Shown: positions 7,276 to 16,484 of the stretch, in pieces
How positions within the stretch are numbered: the stretch's first letter is position 1
Layout of the letters: each line of letters begins with the position of its first letter
DNA from: Bordetella parapertussis
GTDB lineage: Bacteria; Pseudomonadota; Gammaproteobacteria; Burkholderiales; JACQAP01
Reading direction: 5' to 3'
DNA: 64,000 nucleotides
NCBI GenBank assembly: GCA_945900965.1
Contig: CAMDKM010000017.1
Location: 1-64,000 of the forward strand
The notes under the pieces: generated by a model
Database searches by the model: none
Seen by the model: only the letters and a program-made list of their open reading frames with translations
Told to the model about the DNA's origin: nothing
Position numbers and translations under genes: made by a program

Positions 7276-8235
7276 CTATTCATAGAAAACCGCCCGCTTT
7301 TTCCCTTCTTGCTTTGCGCGGTATAGCGCGACATCCGCTCCCACCATCGCCATGTCCGCATCGGGCTTGTCGAAACCCATCATGCGGATGCCGACGCTGG
7401 CGCCAATCTCCAGGGTTTTCCCGTCAATCTCATATTGCTGGGAGATGGTCTTGATCAGATCTTCGGCCATGCGCAGCGCGCCTTCCCGGGCTATTCGTTC
7501 ATTCTCGCCGAGACGATGAACGAGCACCACAAATTCATCACTTCCCACCCGGCCGGCCACGTCCTCCGATCGCACGGAATTTTGGATGCGTGCCGCCGCC
7601 CCGACAAGCAGCGCATCTCCTATCTTGTGGCCGTAAAGATCGTTAACGCGTTTGAACCCGTCCAGATCCAGCATCAGCACCGCCCCATAACTTCTGTATC
7701 TCGCGCAGCCGGCAATCAACATCGCCAGATGCCTTGCAATAAGCCGGCGATTGGCAAGATTCGTCAACGCATCCGTATGTGCCAGATAACTGATTTGCGC
7801 AAACGCCTCATCGCGTGCCCGGACAAACGGGCGAATCACCCAAATATAAATAGGTGAAATGGAGAGAACTGCCAGCATCAGGGCATCGATAACCGCCACA
7901 GTGAAGATACCCGTTCCACTCGGAACCGCGAGCAGCGTCAGGACAATGGGCACCTGAGCCACCGCCAGAATGAGCACAATTCGGAATGTCACCTGAAACG
8001 GGCTCAGGGGTTTGCTGCGGGGCCTGCGCAGCTTCAAACTCATTTCGCGCGCGTGGATGCCAAATTTCCGAATCGAGGCGACAGGCCGTTTCCGTAGTTC
8101 CGCAGCACGCCCACCCATGAGGGCATCGGCAGCATCCAGCGGATCATTGCTGGCCTGGACATTGGGCTTGAATAAAAGCTGGAAGATATTCTTCATGTTT
8201 TGGTCTATGTCAATTGCAGTCGGAAGCAAAGCCAA
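7276..8235 (-). CDS. Membrane diguanylate cyclase-like GGDEF protein
   Basis: A 319-residue protein: a cytoplasmic N-terminus, two hydrophobic segments at about 92-140 (FRIVLILAVAQVPIVLTLLAV; AVIDALMLAVLSISPIYIWV), then a GGDEF domain from YLAHTDALTNLANRR. The active-site loop reads GSDEF instead of GGDEF. An inhibitory I-site RSED lies five residues before it, as in feedback-regulated cyclases. Other cyclase features (LDLDGFKRVND, GHKIGD) are present, so activity is plausible but the Gly-to-Ser change makes it uncertain. The listed start is TTG; ATG at 8196 (MKNIFQ) is an alternative. It stands alone. Confidence 0.85.
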   Translation of the reverse strand: MALLPTAIDIDQNMKNIFQLLFKPNVQASNDPLDAADALMGGRAAELRKRPVASIRKFGIHAREMSLKLRRPRSKPLSPFQVTFRIVLILAVAQVPIVLTLLAVPSGTGIFTVAVIDALMLAVLSISPIYIWVIRPFVRARDEAFAQISYLAHTDALTNLANRRLIARHLAMLIAGCARYRSYGAVLMLDLDGFKRVNDLYGHKIGDALLVGAAARIQNSVRSEDVAGRVGSDEFVVLVHRLGENERIAREGALRMAEDLIKTISQQYEIDGKTLEIGASVGIRMMGFDKPDADMAMVGADVALYRAKQEGKKRAVFYE

Positions 8236-8699
8236 ACTTCATCAACCGGCGAGACAACCTCCTATATCCATGCATTTACGAACAAAAGTAGACGCCTGCA
8301 AACGCGGGACAGCATTCCATTACCTGCAATCGCCATGCCCCGACACGGTGTCGATAACTGGACAACCTGTGCGCTATTAATGCCCTGAGACAGTTGATCT
8401 AAGGGCACGGTATCGAGATTTCGACGGATTTCGGCAAAGACTCGCCTTTCTGGCGCATCGAATATGCGTCAGTAATGGTCCAAGATTGACCCGTCCGTTA
8501 CTGGGTCTTGGATTTGCGGCTTATTCGGACGTCAGGAAAAATTAACAAGTCCCCAGAACGCCCTTCCCGTGCAAGCGGAAATCCAGGTTTTTCAGCGAAA
8601 AATAGGTTTGCCGATGGAGCCTGTCCTCGAATGCTCTAGTCGGAGGCGGGGCAGACACTTATTCGGTTTTCCCTTAGGTGAACGACAGCGCAATGGTGC
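8236..8699. other. Intergenic stretch without a supported gene
   Basis: Nearly 600 bp separate the GGDEF gene from the dioxygenase end (8825). The small ORFs of the track have no recognisable content. The only structures seen are a weak hairpin AGTAATGG...CCGTTACT (8471-8506) and a worn TTCCCG-type repeat at 8560-8588. Confidence 0.4.
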
Positions 8700-8824
8700 G
8701 AGAGCGAGGACAGACTTTGAAAATTTCGACCTGATGAACGAAATCGATTCCGGATAGGGCAGCGCACTTGTTCGCCGTCCTGATATATTGAGCAGATTAT
8801 TCCAGAAAATTGAAGCTTGACGCG

Positions 8825-9700
8825 TCAGTTGAGTATGGCCTGTGGGATGTCCAGCGTGGTCACCCTGCGTAGTTCCCGCCGGTACTTGCTGTCATCGAAC
8901 GGCCGCCCGCGATGCATCGTCGCGCGGTTATCCCAAATAACCAGATCACCCACCCGCCAGGAGTGTCGGTAGACAAACTGTGGTTGCGTGGCATGCTCCA
9001 ACAGCTCGCGCAACAGCAGACGGGCTTCGGGCACCGGCCAGTCGATAATGGTCGAGGCATGAGAAGCTAGGTACAGGGACTTGCGATGGCTGCGCGGCAG
9101 GGTGCGCACCAGCGGATGCACCGCTCCCTTCAGCGTTTCCTGTTCCTTCTCGGAGAATTCGAATCCCAGCGTCTGACGTGAGTAGGCGATGGAATGATGG
9201 GCGCGCAGGCCTTCGAGTCGCGCTTTCATCTCACCGGACAAGGAATCGTAAGCCGAGCGCATGTCGGCGAATTCGGTATCGGCCTCCACCGGCGGCACCA
9301 CGACCGAAAACAACATCGAGTAACGCCCCGGTGGGTCCTGAAACGAGGCATCGGTGTGCCAGAGTCGATTACCCAGGGAATACATGCGGCGGCGGTCGTT
9401 GGAGGGGAAAATCTCGCCGTTTTCATCGACATTGGAAATATCCGACAAGGCCTCGTTGCCAAAGCGATTTTTGGTGATAGCCGCCGCCCCGGTCTTGGTG
9501 TGGATTGCGCCGTCCATACGCTGGGCAAACTGAATCTGGTCCGCTCCGGCAAAAGCCTGGCTGCGAAACACCAGCACCGCATACTGATCCATGCCCGCCC
9601 GAATCTGTGCCAACACGTCGGGATCGTGCAATTCGGCCAGATTCACGGGGCTGACTTCGGCCGCGAACTTGGGGTGGAGGCTTTGAAATGTGAGCTTCAT
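8825..9700 (-). CDS. TauD/TfdA-type 2-oxoglutarate-dependent dioxygenase
   Basis: A 291-residue Fe(II)/2-oxoglutarate dioxygenase. The metal triad is visible: His and Asp in WHTDASF and the distal His in ATMHRGRPF; the 2-oxoglutarate-binding Arg is in the following RRELRRVTTL. The family (TauD, TfdA, SdpA) hydroxylates substrates such as taurine or 2,4-D. The WHTDASFQDPPGRYSML segment is closer to TfdA-like enzymes than to TauD, but substrate is unknown. I chose ATG at 9700 because GGGAG precedes it; the track begins two codons earlier. It is divergent from the molybdopterin oxidoreductase gene. Confidence 0.88.
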   Translation of the reverse strand: MKLTFQSLHPKFAAEVSPVNLAELHDPDVLAQIRAGMDQYAVLVFRSQAFAGADQIQFAQRMDGAIHTKTGAAAITKNRFGNEALSDISNVDENGEIFPSNDRRRMYSLGNRLWHTDASFQDPPGRYSMLFSVVVPPVEADTEFADMRSAYDSLSGEMKARLEGLRAHHSIAYSRQTLGFEFSEKEQETLKGAVHPLVRTLPRSHRKSLYLASHASTIIDWPVPEARLLLRELLEHATQPQFVYRHSWRVGDLVIWDNRATMHRGRPFDDSKYRRELRRVTTLDIPQAILN

Positions 9701-9925
9701 GGACACTCCCGTAGTCTATTGTCCCTATCGGTCCATTCTACGGCGATTTGAGAAGTATATTCTTGCTCCGGCGCCTCCCCGTTTTTGGGACGCCTGGTTC
9801 CGAGCCTCGGCATGCCCGGAAATCGAATCCCCAGCCTTTGCCCCGGCCAGCGCAATCAATCTGCCTTTGAATCCGGGCCGGCCCCGTGGTACGGTGTCTT
9901 TCCGACCTCGATAAGGCTGATACCC

Positions 9926-11989
9926 GTGAACGCTCCTGATCGCCTGGTTCCCTCGGTTTGCCCGCATGACTGCACCAGCACCTGCGCGCTCGATGTCACC
10001 ATCCTGGACGCGCATACCATAGGGCGGGTGCGCGGTGCTCGACGCAATACCTACACGGATGGAGTTATTTGCGAAAAAGTCGCCCGCTACGCCGAGCGGG
10101 TACACCATCCCGATCGACTGATGCATCCGCTGCTTCGTACCGGGCCCAAGGGCTCCGGGCAATGGAAACGCATCTCCTGGGAGGAGGCGCTCGATCGCAC
10201 CGCCGAGGCCTTCATCGCCAGCGCGGCGCGGCACGGGGCCGAATCGGTGTGGCCGTATTTTTACGCCGGCACCATGGGCTTGGTGCAGCGCGATGGCATC
10301 AACCGCCTGCGCCACGCAATGAAATATTCGCGCTGGTATTCGACCATTTGTGTGGCCCTGTCGGACGCGGGCTGGATCGCCGGGGTCGGCTCGAAACGCG
10401 GCGTGGATCTGCGCGAAGCGGCCGAACACGCCGGCATGATCGTGATCTGGGGTGGCAACCCGGTGCACACCCAGGTCAACGTGATGCATCACGCCATGGC
10501 CGCGAAGAAGCGCGGCGCCAAACTCGTGGTCGTTGACCCTTACCGCACCGCTACCGCCGCCAAGGCCGACCTGCATCTCGCCGTGCGCCCCGGCACCGAC
10601 GGCGCGCTCGCTTGCGGTGTCATGCATGTGCTGTTCGCCGAGGGCTTTGCCGATCTCGACTATCTGCGTCGTTACACCGATTTCACCGAGGAACTCACCA
10701 CGCATCTGAAAACCCGCACGCCCGAATGGGCGTCGGCAATTACCGGCCTGCCGGTGGAAACCATCGTTGAATTCGCGCGCCTGTATGGCCGCACGCGCGC
10801 AAGTTATATTCGTTGCCACCACGGTTTCTCGCGCTCGCGCAATGGCGCGGCCAACATGCACGCAGTCACCTGCCTGCCCGCGGTGACCGGTGCCTGGCAG
10901 CACAAAGGCGGCGGCGCGTTGTATGGCCACTCCGGCCTTTACCCGCTGGATCGCACGCTGATCGAAGGTCTGGACGTTCTGGATAAATCCGTGCGTGAAC
11001 TCGACCAATCTCGGCTCGGCCCCATCCTCACCGGTGACGCCGAAGCGCTCAAGGGCGGGCCGCCGGTCACCGCGCTGCTGGTGCAAAACACCAATCCCGC
11101 CTCGGTATGCCCGGAACTTAACAAGGTACACGCCGGGCTCGCGCGTGAAGACCTCTTCACCTGCGTGCACGAGCAGTTCATGACCGAAACCGCTGCATTT
11201 GCCGATGTGGTGCTGCCCGCCACCACGTTCCTCGAACACGACGATTTCTACACCGCCAGCGGCCACACCAGTTTCCAGGTCGCGCGTAAAGTCATCGAGC
11301 CACCAGGGGAAACGCGCGAGAACCACTTCGTCATCTGCGAATTGGCCAGGCGCCTCGGTGCCGAGCATCCCGGGTTCCACATGAGCACCTGGGAAATCAT
11401 GGACGCCAGCCTGCGCCGCTCAGGCATGTGGGATGCACAAACCAATCATGAGCGCGGCGGCCAGGACTTCGCCCCGCCCTTCGAGAAGATGCATTTCCTT
11501 GACGGCTTCGATACCGCCGACAAGAAATTCCACTTCCGCGGAGACTGGCAGCGCTTCGGCGGCCGCTGGCAGGAAATGCCTGTCCTGCCCGATCACCAGG
11601 ACGTCATCGACAACGCCACACCGGAAAAACCCTTCCGCCTGGTGGCCGCACCAGCACGCACCTTCCTGAACTCCACCTTCACCGAAACCCCCAGCTCCGT
11701 GAAGCGCGAAAAGCGCCCAACGGTGCTGATGCACCCGGAAGATTGCGCGGCGTTGGCCGTTTCCGAGGATGCCCGCGTTCGCATCGGCAACGAACGCGGC
11801 GAGGTCATCGTTCACGTCGAGCCGCGCGAAGGCCAACAGCGCGGCGTCATCATCGTCGAAGGCATCTGGCCCAACCGCCATTTCGACAACGGCATCGGCA
11901 TCAATGCCCTGACCAGCGCCGACCCCGGCTGGCCCAACGGCGGCGCTGCATTTCACGACACAGCGGTGTGGGTGCGGCAGGTGGATTGA
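9926..11989 (+). CDS. Molybdopterin oxidoreductase (DMSO-reductase family)
   Basis: A 687-residue protein with an N-terminal 4Fe-4S signature CPHDCTSTC...VICEK, catalytic-domain segments (MIVIWGGNPVHTQVNVMHH; VVDPYRTATAAKADLHL) and a C-terminal molybdopterin-dinucleotide-binding domain (MHPEDCAALAVSEDARVRIGNERGE). GTG at 9926 is the likely start because AAGG lies upstream and the family N-terminus begins immediately after it; the track start adds 47 unlikely residues. No twin-arginine signal is seen, so it is probably cytoplasmic. No iron-sulfur or membrane subunit lies next to it. Similar orphan enzymes act on unknown substrates. Confidence 0.87.
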   Translation: MNAPDRLVPSVCPHDCTSTCALDVTILDAHTIGRVRGARRNTYTDGVICEKVARYAERVHHPDRLMHPLLRTGPKGSGQWKRISWEEALDRTAEAFIASAARHGAESVWPYFYAGTMGLVQRDGINRLRHAMKYSRWYSTICVALSDAGWIAGVGSKRGVDLREAAEHAGMIVIWGGNPVHTQVNVMHHAMAAKKRGAKLVVVDPYRTATAAKADLHLAVRPGTDGALACGVMHVLFAEGFADLDYLRRYTDFTEELTTHLKTRTPEWASAITGLPVETIVEFARLYGRTRASYIRCHHGFSRSRNGAANMHAVTCLPAVTGAWQHKGGGALYGHSGLYPLDRTLIEGLDVLDKSVRELDQSRLGPILTGDAEALKGGPPVTALLVQNTNPASVCPELNKVHAGLAREDLFTCVHEQFMTETAAFADVVLPATTFLEHDDFYTASGHTSFQVARKVIEPPGETRENHFVICELARRLGAEHPGFHMSTWEIMDASLRRSGMWDAQTNHERGGQDFAPPFEKMHFLDGFDTADKKFHFRGDWQRFGGRWQEMPVLPDHQDVIDNATPEKPFRLVAAPARTFLNSTFTETPSSVKREKRPTVLMHPEDCAALAVSEDARVRIGNERGEVIVHVEPREGQQRGVIIVEGIWPNRHFDNGIGINALTSADPGWPNGGAAFHDTAVWVRQVD

Positions 11990-11997
11990 TTACGGCA

Positions 11998-12030
11998 GGT
12001 TGGGCTGAACGCATATTGTGAAGCCCAACG
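11998..12030 (+). repeat. REP sequence, copy 1 of the RAYT-linked family
   Basis: GGTTGGGCTGAACG...GTGAAGCCCAACG forms a hairpin with GTTGGGCT/AAGCCCAAC arms. It is nearly identical to copy 2 at 12091-12125. Confidence 0.8.
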
Positions 12031-12090
12031 ATTCACCGCTAATCACAGGATTTCGCTCTCCAGGAATGATGAAAAATTTCGCAGCATCGT

Positions 12091-12125
12091 AGGTTGGGCT
12101 GAACGTATTCCGTGAAGCCCAACGC
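12091..12125 (+). repeat. REP sequence, copy 2, immediately before the RAYT gene
   Basis: Same GGTTGGGCTGAACG...GTGAAGCCCAACG hairpin as copy 1, in the same orientation, ending about 20 bp before the transposase ATG. Confidence 0.82.
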
Positions 12126-12146
12126 TTGTCGGACGAACAGAGATCC

Positions 12147-12677
12147 ATGCGATACCGGCGCTCCCAATCATCGGGCAGCACATACTTCTTCACCGTAAAT
12201 TTGGCCGACCGCGGTTCCGATCTGCTTGTGCAGCAAATGGATGATTTGCGTGCGGTCTTGGCACAGGTTAAACGTGCGCATCCGTTCGCCCTGGTAGCGA
12301 TGGTAGCGCTACCGGAACACCTGCACGCAATCTGGCGTCTGCCGCCAGACGACGCGGACTTTCCCATACGCTGGTCCTTGATCAAGGCTGGTTTCTCGCG
12401 CCGGATTGCAAAAGGCGGGCGCGTGGGCGTGAGCCGTGGGGCAAGACGGGAGCGTGGGATCTGGCAGCGCCGCTATTGGGAACATCAAATCCGCGACGAA
12501 ACCGATTTGGCTCGGCATGTGAACTACATCCATTACAACCCGGTGAAGCACGGCCGGGCCAAGCGGCCTGTAGATTGGCCGCATTCAACGCTGCACGGGT
12601 ATATTGATCGAGGCATTGCAACGCCGGATTGGGGAGCGCAACTGGGAACCGAGGGCGGTAATTTTGGGGAACGTTGA
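12147..12677 (+). CDS. REP-associated tyrosine transposase (RAYT)
   Basis: A 176-residue Y1/HUH single-strand transposase. The HUH metal motif is PEHLHAIW, and the tyrosine helix region reads HVNYIHYNPVKHG, the signature of RAYT (TnpA-REP) proteins. Start options are TTG 12126 and ATG 12147; I prefer the ATG since the TTG lies in the edge of REP copy 2. The gene is bracketed by two direct REPs upstream and an inverted one downstream, which RAYTs are known to bind and cut. RAYTs are usually single-copy, domesticated and vertically inherited. All key residues look intact. Confidence 0.92.
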   Translation: MRYRRSQSSGSTYFFTVNLADRGSDLLVQQMDDLRAVLAQVKRAHPFALVAMVALPEHLHAIWRLPPDDADFPIRWSLIKAGFSRRIAKGGRVGVSRGARRERGIWQRRYWEHQIRDETDLARHVNYIHYNPVKHGRAKRPVDWPHSTLHGYIDRGIATPDWGAQLGTEGGNFGER

Positions 12678-12678
12678 T

Positions 12679-12708
12679 GTGTTGGGCTTCATTTCATTCA
12701 GCCCATCG
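12679..12708 (-). repeat. REP sequence, copy 3, inverted, after the RAYT gene
   Basis: GTGTTGGGCTTCATTTCATT followed by CAGCCCA is the reverse-orientation version of copies 1 and 2, starting just after the transposase stop codon. With them it makes a REP-RAYT-REP unit. Confidence 0.75.
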
Positions 12709-12758
12709 GTTTCTTGGGGTCAGGCCTATACTTTATACCTCGAATGGCCGATCCGTAG

Positions 12759-13190
12759 CTACTTCGCGAACAAACTTTCCGGATTTTCAAATGCCTTGAA
12801 CTCAATCGCATTACCACAGGGGTCGAGAAAAAACATAGTGGCCTGTTCGCCGACTTCGCCCTTGAAGCGAATATGCGGTTCGATGATGAACTCGGTGCCC
12901 GCCGATTTGAGCTTTTGAGCGAGTTTTTGCCACTCAGTCATCGGCAATACCAGCCCAAAGTGACGCACCGGCACGTTGTCGCCATCGACAATATTGGTGT
13001 CGTGGTGCCCAGCCTCCGGCGACAGGTGCGCGACGATCTGATGCCCATGGAAATTGAAGTCCACCCACTCGTCGGAAGAACGGCCTTCCGGACAGCCCAA
13101 CAAACCACCATAGAACTCGCGCGCTCTGGCGAGGCTGGTCACCGGAAAGGCTAGATGGAAAGGAGGCATGGCGTTCATGTTCGTACTCAC
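12759..13190 (-). CDS. VOC-family (glyoxalase/bleomycin-resistance-like) protein
   Basis: A 143-residue protein with two beta-alpha-beta-beta-beta halves: [23 protein letters not shown] in the first, and [18 protein letters not shown] ... [19 protein letters not shown] in the second. The His of FHLAF and the Glu of AIEFKAF are likely metal ligands. Members include dioxygenases, lyases and resistance proteins. It starts at GTG overlapping the upstream stop by 4 bp (GTGA), so it is co-translated with the exported protein at 13187-13960. Substrate unknown. Confidence 0.85.
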   Translation of the reverse strand: MSTNMNAMPPFHLAFPVTSLARAREFYGGLLGCPEGRSSDEWVDFNFHGHQIVAHLSPEAGHHDTNIVDGDNVPVRHFGLVLPMTEWQKLAQKLKSAGTEFIIEPHIRFKGEVGEQATMFFLDPCGNAIEFKAFENPESLFAK

Positions 13191-13960
13191 TTGGCGGTGC
13201 GTTTGCGATATGCGTCAATGAATGGGTCCGCCTCGACGGCAGATGCATTCACCACTTTGACAACTTCCGCACAGGCCGCATCGATGTAGGCAAGCATGCC
13301 TTCGACTCCGCGAAAGGCCAGCATCTTGACGTATTTCACGCCGGGATTACGAGTGCCGAAACGGGCGGCACCTTCATCGCCGTCGAAGTTGCGCGACTTG
13401 AAAGGCTCGCGGTCCCACCACACCTTTTGCATCCGGGAATATTCGCTTTCCGAGCCGGGTACCCGGTCATCGATTCGATCGGTGAAGGTATAGTTGGCCA
13501 GCATCAATTCACCCAGCACCTTGATCTCCACCACCTTGCGTTGCTCCTTGCCCGACGCGGTCGTGAAGTGGGTGGCAATTTCGTCGGCCTCTTCCGCATT
13601 CAGCACTCTGGCCGCTTGCTCCGCGATGATGGCCTGAACCCAGGCCGGATCTTCGATGCGCTGGAGAATGAAGGTGTCGATTTTGGGTAGGAACCTCGCT
13701 TCAGCCTCCTGCCACTCCGCAACCTTGGCATTCCAGTCGCGTCCCAGCCCAGCCGCCCGGCCACGCACCAGGAGCAGCTTGCGTGCCGCTCCCAAACCCG
13801 CCTGTTTGGCCGCCAGTCTGGCCACCGCCAAAGGCACGTCCGGCTCATGGCTGCCCGCCAATCGGGCAATGGCGTCGTCCTTTAGGGGGTCGGCCGCCAC
13901 CGGACCGATGCCAGCCAATACTGCAATCAAAATCCCTGCCGCTACACGTCCGATTCGCAT
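13187..13960 (-). CDS. Exported protein of unknown function
   Basis: A 257-residue protein starting [23 protein letters not shown], a signal peptide probably cut after VAA. I chose ATG 13960 because AGGAGG lies about 8 bp upstream; the track start is seven codons earlier. The mature part is helical and charged, with [23 protein letters not shown] resembling DUF2059-type segments in which a helix precedes FTTxxGK. No enzyme motif is visible. It forms a two-gene operon with the VOC protein. Confidence 0.7.
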   Translation of the reverse strand: MRIGRVAAGILIAVLAGIGPVAADPLKDDAIARLAGSHEPDVPLAVARLAAKQAGLGAARKLLLVRGRAAGLGRDWNAKVAEWQEAEARFLPKIDTFILQRIEDPAWVQAIIAEQAARVLNAEEADEIATHFTTASGKEQRKVVEIKVLGELMLANYTFTDRIDDRVPGSESEYSRMQKVWWDREPFKSRNFDGDEGAARFGTRNPGVKYVKMLAFRGVEGMLAYIDAACAEVVKVVNASAVEADPFIDAYRKRTAK

Positions 13961-14088
13961 TTCGAATTTCCTCCTGAAGTGCACAGTTTACAGGCTGCCG
14001 GCCCCGCTCCGTGAAGGCCCACGGGAAAAGGCCGGCTTGTTGGAGTAGCATTCGGCCTTTTCGAAACCAAAACAGGGAGAGAAGCATC

Positions 14089-14847
14089 ATGGCAGCACAT
14101 AATAAAGTCGCCATCGTCACCGGCGCGGGCAGCGGAATCGGCAAGGCGGTGGCTCTGACCTTTCTCAACGATGGCTATCGTGTAGTCCTCGCCGGCCGAC
14201 GCAAGGACGCACTCGAACAAACCATTAAGGACGCCGGCGCGAACGGCTCGCGCGCCCTGGCGGTGCCCACGGACGTGGCCAAACCAGATTCAGTGGCCGC
14301 CCTGTTCGCCGCCACAAAAAAAGCCCACGGCCGACTCGACGTGCTGTTCAACAATGCCGGCGTGAGCGCGCCGGGCATTCCGCTCGAAGACCTCACATTC
14401 GAGCAATGGAAGAACGTGGTGGATATCAACCTCACCGGCATGTTCCTGTGCATGCAGGGCGCATTCCGCATAATGAAGGATCAGGAGCCACGCGGCGGCC
14501 GCATCATCAACAACGGCTCGATCTCCGCCCACGCGCCGCGCCCGAACTCAGCCCCCTACACCTCCACCAAACATGCCGTGACCGGATTGACCAAGTCCGG
14601 CTCGCTGGACGGCCGCAAGTACGACATCGCGGTCTGCCAGGTGGACATCGGCAATGCGCTGACCGACATGGCGCGCAGGATGACGCAAGGCGTGCCGCAG
14701 GCTGACGGCCAGATCAAGATCGAAGCGACCATGGACGTGCAACATGTTGCTGACGGCGTGTTGCACATGGCCGCCCTGCCGCTGGAAGTGAACATGCAGT
14801 TCGTCACCATCATGGCGACCAAGATGCCTTTCGTCGGGCGCGGCTGA
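14089..14847 (+). CDS. Short-chain dehydrogenase/reductase (SDR)
   Basis: A 252-residue classical SDR: cofactor motif [15 protein letters not shown] at about residues 88-91 and the catalytic stretch with Ser in [24 protein letters not shown], where Tyr and Lys are spaced YxxxK. ATG 14089 has GGGAGAG upstream; the track start at 14011 is too early. Substrate cannot be told from sequence. It is divergent from the exported-protein operon and is followed by a hairpin repeat and a DMT transporter. Confidence 0.9.
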   Translation: MAAHNKVAIVTGAGSGIGKAVALTFLNDGYRVVLAGRRKDALEQTIKDAGANGSRALAVPTDVAKPDSVAALFAATKKAHGRLDVLFNNAGVSAPGIPLEDLTFEQWKNVVDINLTGMFLCMQGAFRIMKDQEPRGGRIINNGSISAHAPRPNSAPYTSTKHAVTGLTKSGSLDGRKYDIAVCQVDIGNALTDMARRMTQGVPQADGQIKIEATMDVQHVADGVLHMAALPLEVNMQFVTIMATKMPFVGRG

Positions 14848-14890
14848 ACATTGATCTCCCCTCAATTCGCGACCGCGAAATAGGCTACTG

Positions 14891-14931
14891 ATCCCCCTCT
14901 CCCCTCGCGGGAGAGGGAGGGGAGAGGGGGG
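14891..14931. repeat. CCCTCTCCC/GGGAGAGGG hairpin repeat
   Basis: CCCCCTCTCCCCTCGCGGGA and the following GAGGGAGGGGAGAGGGGG form a strong hairpin, a second copy of the family at 3261. It lies between the SDR and the transporter. Confidence 0.65.
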
Positions 14932-14947
14932 AACGAGCGTTTTTACA

Positions 14948-15898
14948 ATGAGTGTCGTAGATATCGGTACGATCAATAACATGGAGCCAGCCGCCTGGCT
15001 CTGGATTCCCATCACCCTCTTCGCCGCGTTTGCACAGACGCTGCGCAACGTCGCCCAGCGCGGGCTGGTCGGAGAACTCGGCACGCTGGGCGCAACATTG
15101 GTACGTTTTCTCTATGGCCTGCCGTTCGCAGCACTTTGGTTGTTGGCCGTACAGCATTTCGGCGGATTCGTCTGGCCGCACGCGGGCGAAAGTTTTTTCC
15201 TATGGATCACTCTCGGCGCCGTCAGTCAGATCACTGGAACCGCGCTGCTGCTGCGAGTGATGACCGAGCGCAATTTCACGCTTGGTGTGGCCTATTCGAA
15301 AAGCGAAATCATCCAGGTCGCGGTATTTGGTTATGTGTTTCTTGCCGATCAGGTTACGGCGGCCACCGCCCTGGCCATTGCCGTAGGGACCTTCGGCGTC
15401 TTGCTTCTCTCCCCCGCCGACCCCAAACACCCGATCCGCGGACTGCTCACCGGCTGGACCTCCAAAACCGCGTTGCTCGGTCTTGCCTCCGGCACCGGAT
15501 TCGCCTTTGCCGCCGTGGGGTTTCGCGGCTCCTCGCTCGCGCTTGAAGCGACCCCGTTTCCGATGGCCGCCGCCACAACGCTGCTGTCCGCACAACTTAT
15601 CCAGACTGCGCTGCTCGGCGGCTGGCTGCTAATACGGCAGCCGCAAGTGGTCACCCGCACCCTGCGCGCTTGGCGACCTTCAGTCATCGCAGGCTTCGCG
15701 GGCGCCACCGCATCCGCCGGCTGGTTCACCGCTATGGCTATCGAACCCGTCGCCAATGTACGAACTCTGGCACTGGTGGAACTGCTCTTTGCCTGGCTGA
15801 TTTCAAATCGCCTGTTCCGTGAAACTCTCAATCCGCGAGAACTGACAGGGCTGGTGCTGTTGCTGCTCGGGCTCATCATCGTCTCGCTGGCACAGTGA
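14948..15898 (+). CDS. EamA/DMT-superfamily membrane transporter
   Basis: A 316-residue integral membrane protein with about ten hydrophobic segments in two repeated halves (for example WIPITLFAAFAQTLRNVAQRG at the start, and LTGLVLLLLGLIIVSLAQ at the end). This layout is the drug/metabolite transporter superfamily. Substrate is unknown. ATG at 14981 (MEPAAWLW) is an alternative start close to the first membrane segment. The gene is followed after 37 bp by the small protein at 15936, perhaps in one transcript. Confidence 0.83.
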   Translation: MSVVDIGTINNMEPAAWLWIPITLFAAFAQTLRNVAQRGLVGELGTLGATLVRFLYGLPFAALWLLAVQHFGGFVWPHAGESFFLWITLGAVSQITGTALLLRVMTERNFTLGVAYSKSEIIQVAVFGYVFLADQVTAATALAIAVGTFGVLLLSPADPKHPIRGLLTGWTSKTALLGLASGTGFAFAAVGFRGSSLALEATPFPMAAATTLLSAQLIQTALLGGWLLIRQPQVVTRTLRAWRPSVIAGFAGATASAGWFTAMAIEPVANVRTLALVELLFAWLISNRLFRETLNPRELTGLVLLLLGLIIVSLAQ

Positions 15899-15935
15899 CC
15901 GTACACTACCAATATCGATAGGGAGGAAAACGAAA

Positions 15936-16301
15936 ATGCCCGCAAAAGCCCGCTACGTATTCATCGCCAGCATGGACGTCGAACCCGCGAAGGAAGCCCT
16001 GTTCAACGAAGTCTACGACACCGAACACATCCCGAATCTGCTCAAGGTGCCGGGTGTTCTGTCGGTGAAACGTTATACGAACGAACCGCTAACGCTTTGC
16101 ATAGGCGGTGAGAAAAAGAAAATCGTGGCCGAGGGCGAACCTCGTTACAGCGCGGTCTACGAACTGGAAAGCCCGGAGGTCTTGGTCAGCGCAGCCTGGA
16201 CAAAAGCCGTGGAGGCGGGCCGGTGGCCCGCAGAAGTGCGGCCCTTCACACGCAACCGGCGGCATGTGTTACGCAAGCTGATGGAGGAAAGGGCTTGCTA
16301 A
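15936..16301 (+). CDS. Small protein, probably a dimeric alpha-beta barrel
   Basis: A 121-residue protein. KARYVFIASMDVEPAKEALFNEVYDTEHIPNLLKVPGVLSVKRYT reads like a ferredoxin-like beta-alpha-beta unit with a DxEHIPxLLxxPG core, as in EthD-like and DUF4286-type proteins. GGGAGGA is about 8 bp before the ATG. These folds bind small aromatic or ketone ligands, but function here is unknown. Confidence 0.72.
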   Translation: MPAKARYVFIASMDVEPAKEALFNEVYDTEHIPNLLKVPGVLSVKRYTNEPLTLCIGGEKKKIVAEGEPRYSAVYELESPEVLVSAAWTKAVEAGRWPAEVRPFTRNRRHVLRKLMEERAC

Positions 16302-16312
16302 TTAAAGGGCGC

Positions 16313-16480
16313 AAACTCTTACCGCGGAGGACGCAGAGGACGCGGAGGAAAGGCAGGTCAAGAACAACTGAAAATAACGGCCTGTAACTGCCGATGACCA
16401 CCTCTGCGCGGCTGATTTTTTACTAACGTGATTCTGTCTTTGTATTTGATTTTCCTCCGCGTCCTCCGCGGTGAGCGCTT
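16313..16480. repeat. Inverted-repeat element with GGAGGACGC-type arms
   Basis: Left arm (16313-16352) carries ACCGCGGAGGACGCAGAGGA; the right arm (16448-16476) carries TCCTCCGCGTCCTCCGCGGT. The interior of about 95 bp does not resemble that of the 2114-2284 copy. It separates the convergent small-protein and oxyR genes. Confidence 0.75.
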
Positions 16481-16484
16481 GCTT

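Noticed and set aside
8569-8757. 62-codon ORF before the TauD-like gene
   Set aside because: No ribosome binding site, no known domain and it begins in a hairpin repeat.
9725-11380. 551-residue minus-strand ORF
   Set aside because: Antisense to the molybdopterin oxidoreductase gene; no recognisable content.
12715-12740. GGGGTCAGGCCTATACTTTA sequence after the RAYT unit
   Set aside because: Resembles one end of the 46103-46222 element, but no inverse partner was found, so I do not call an element.
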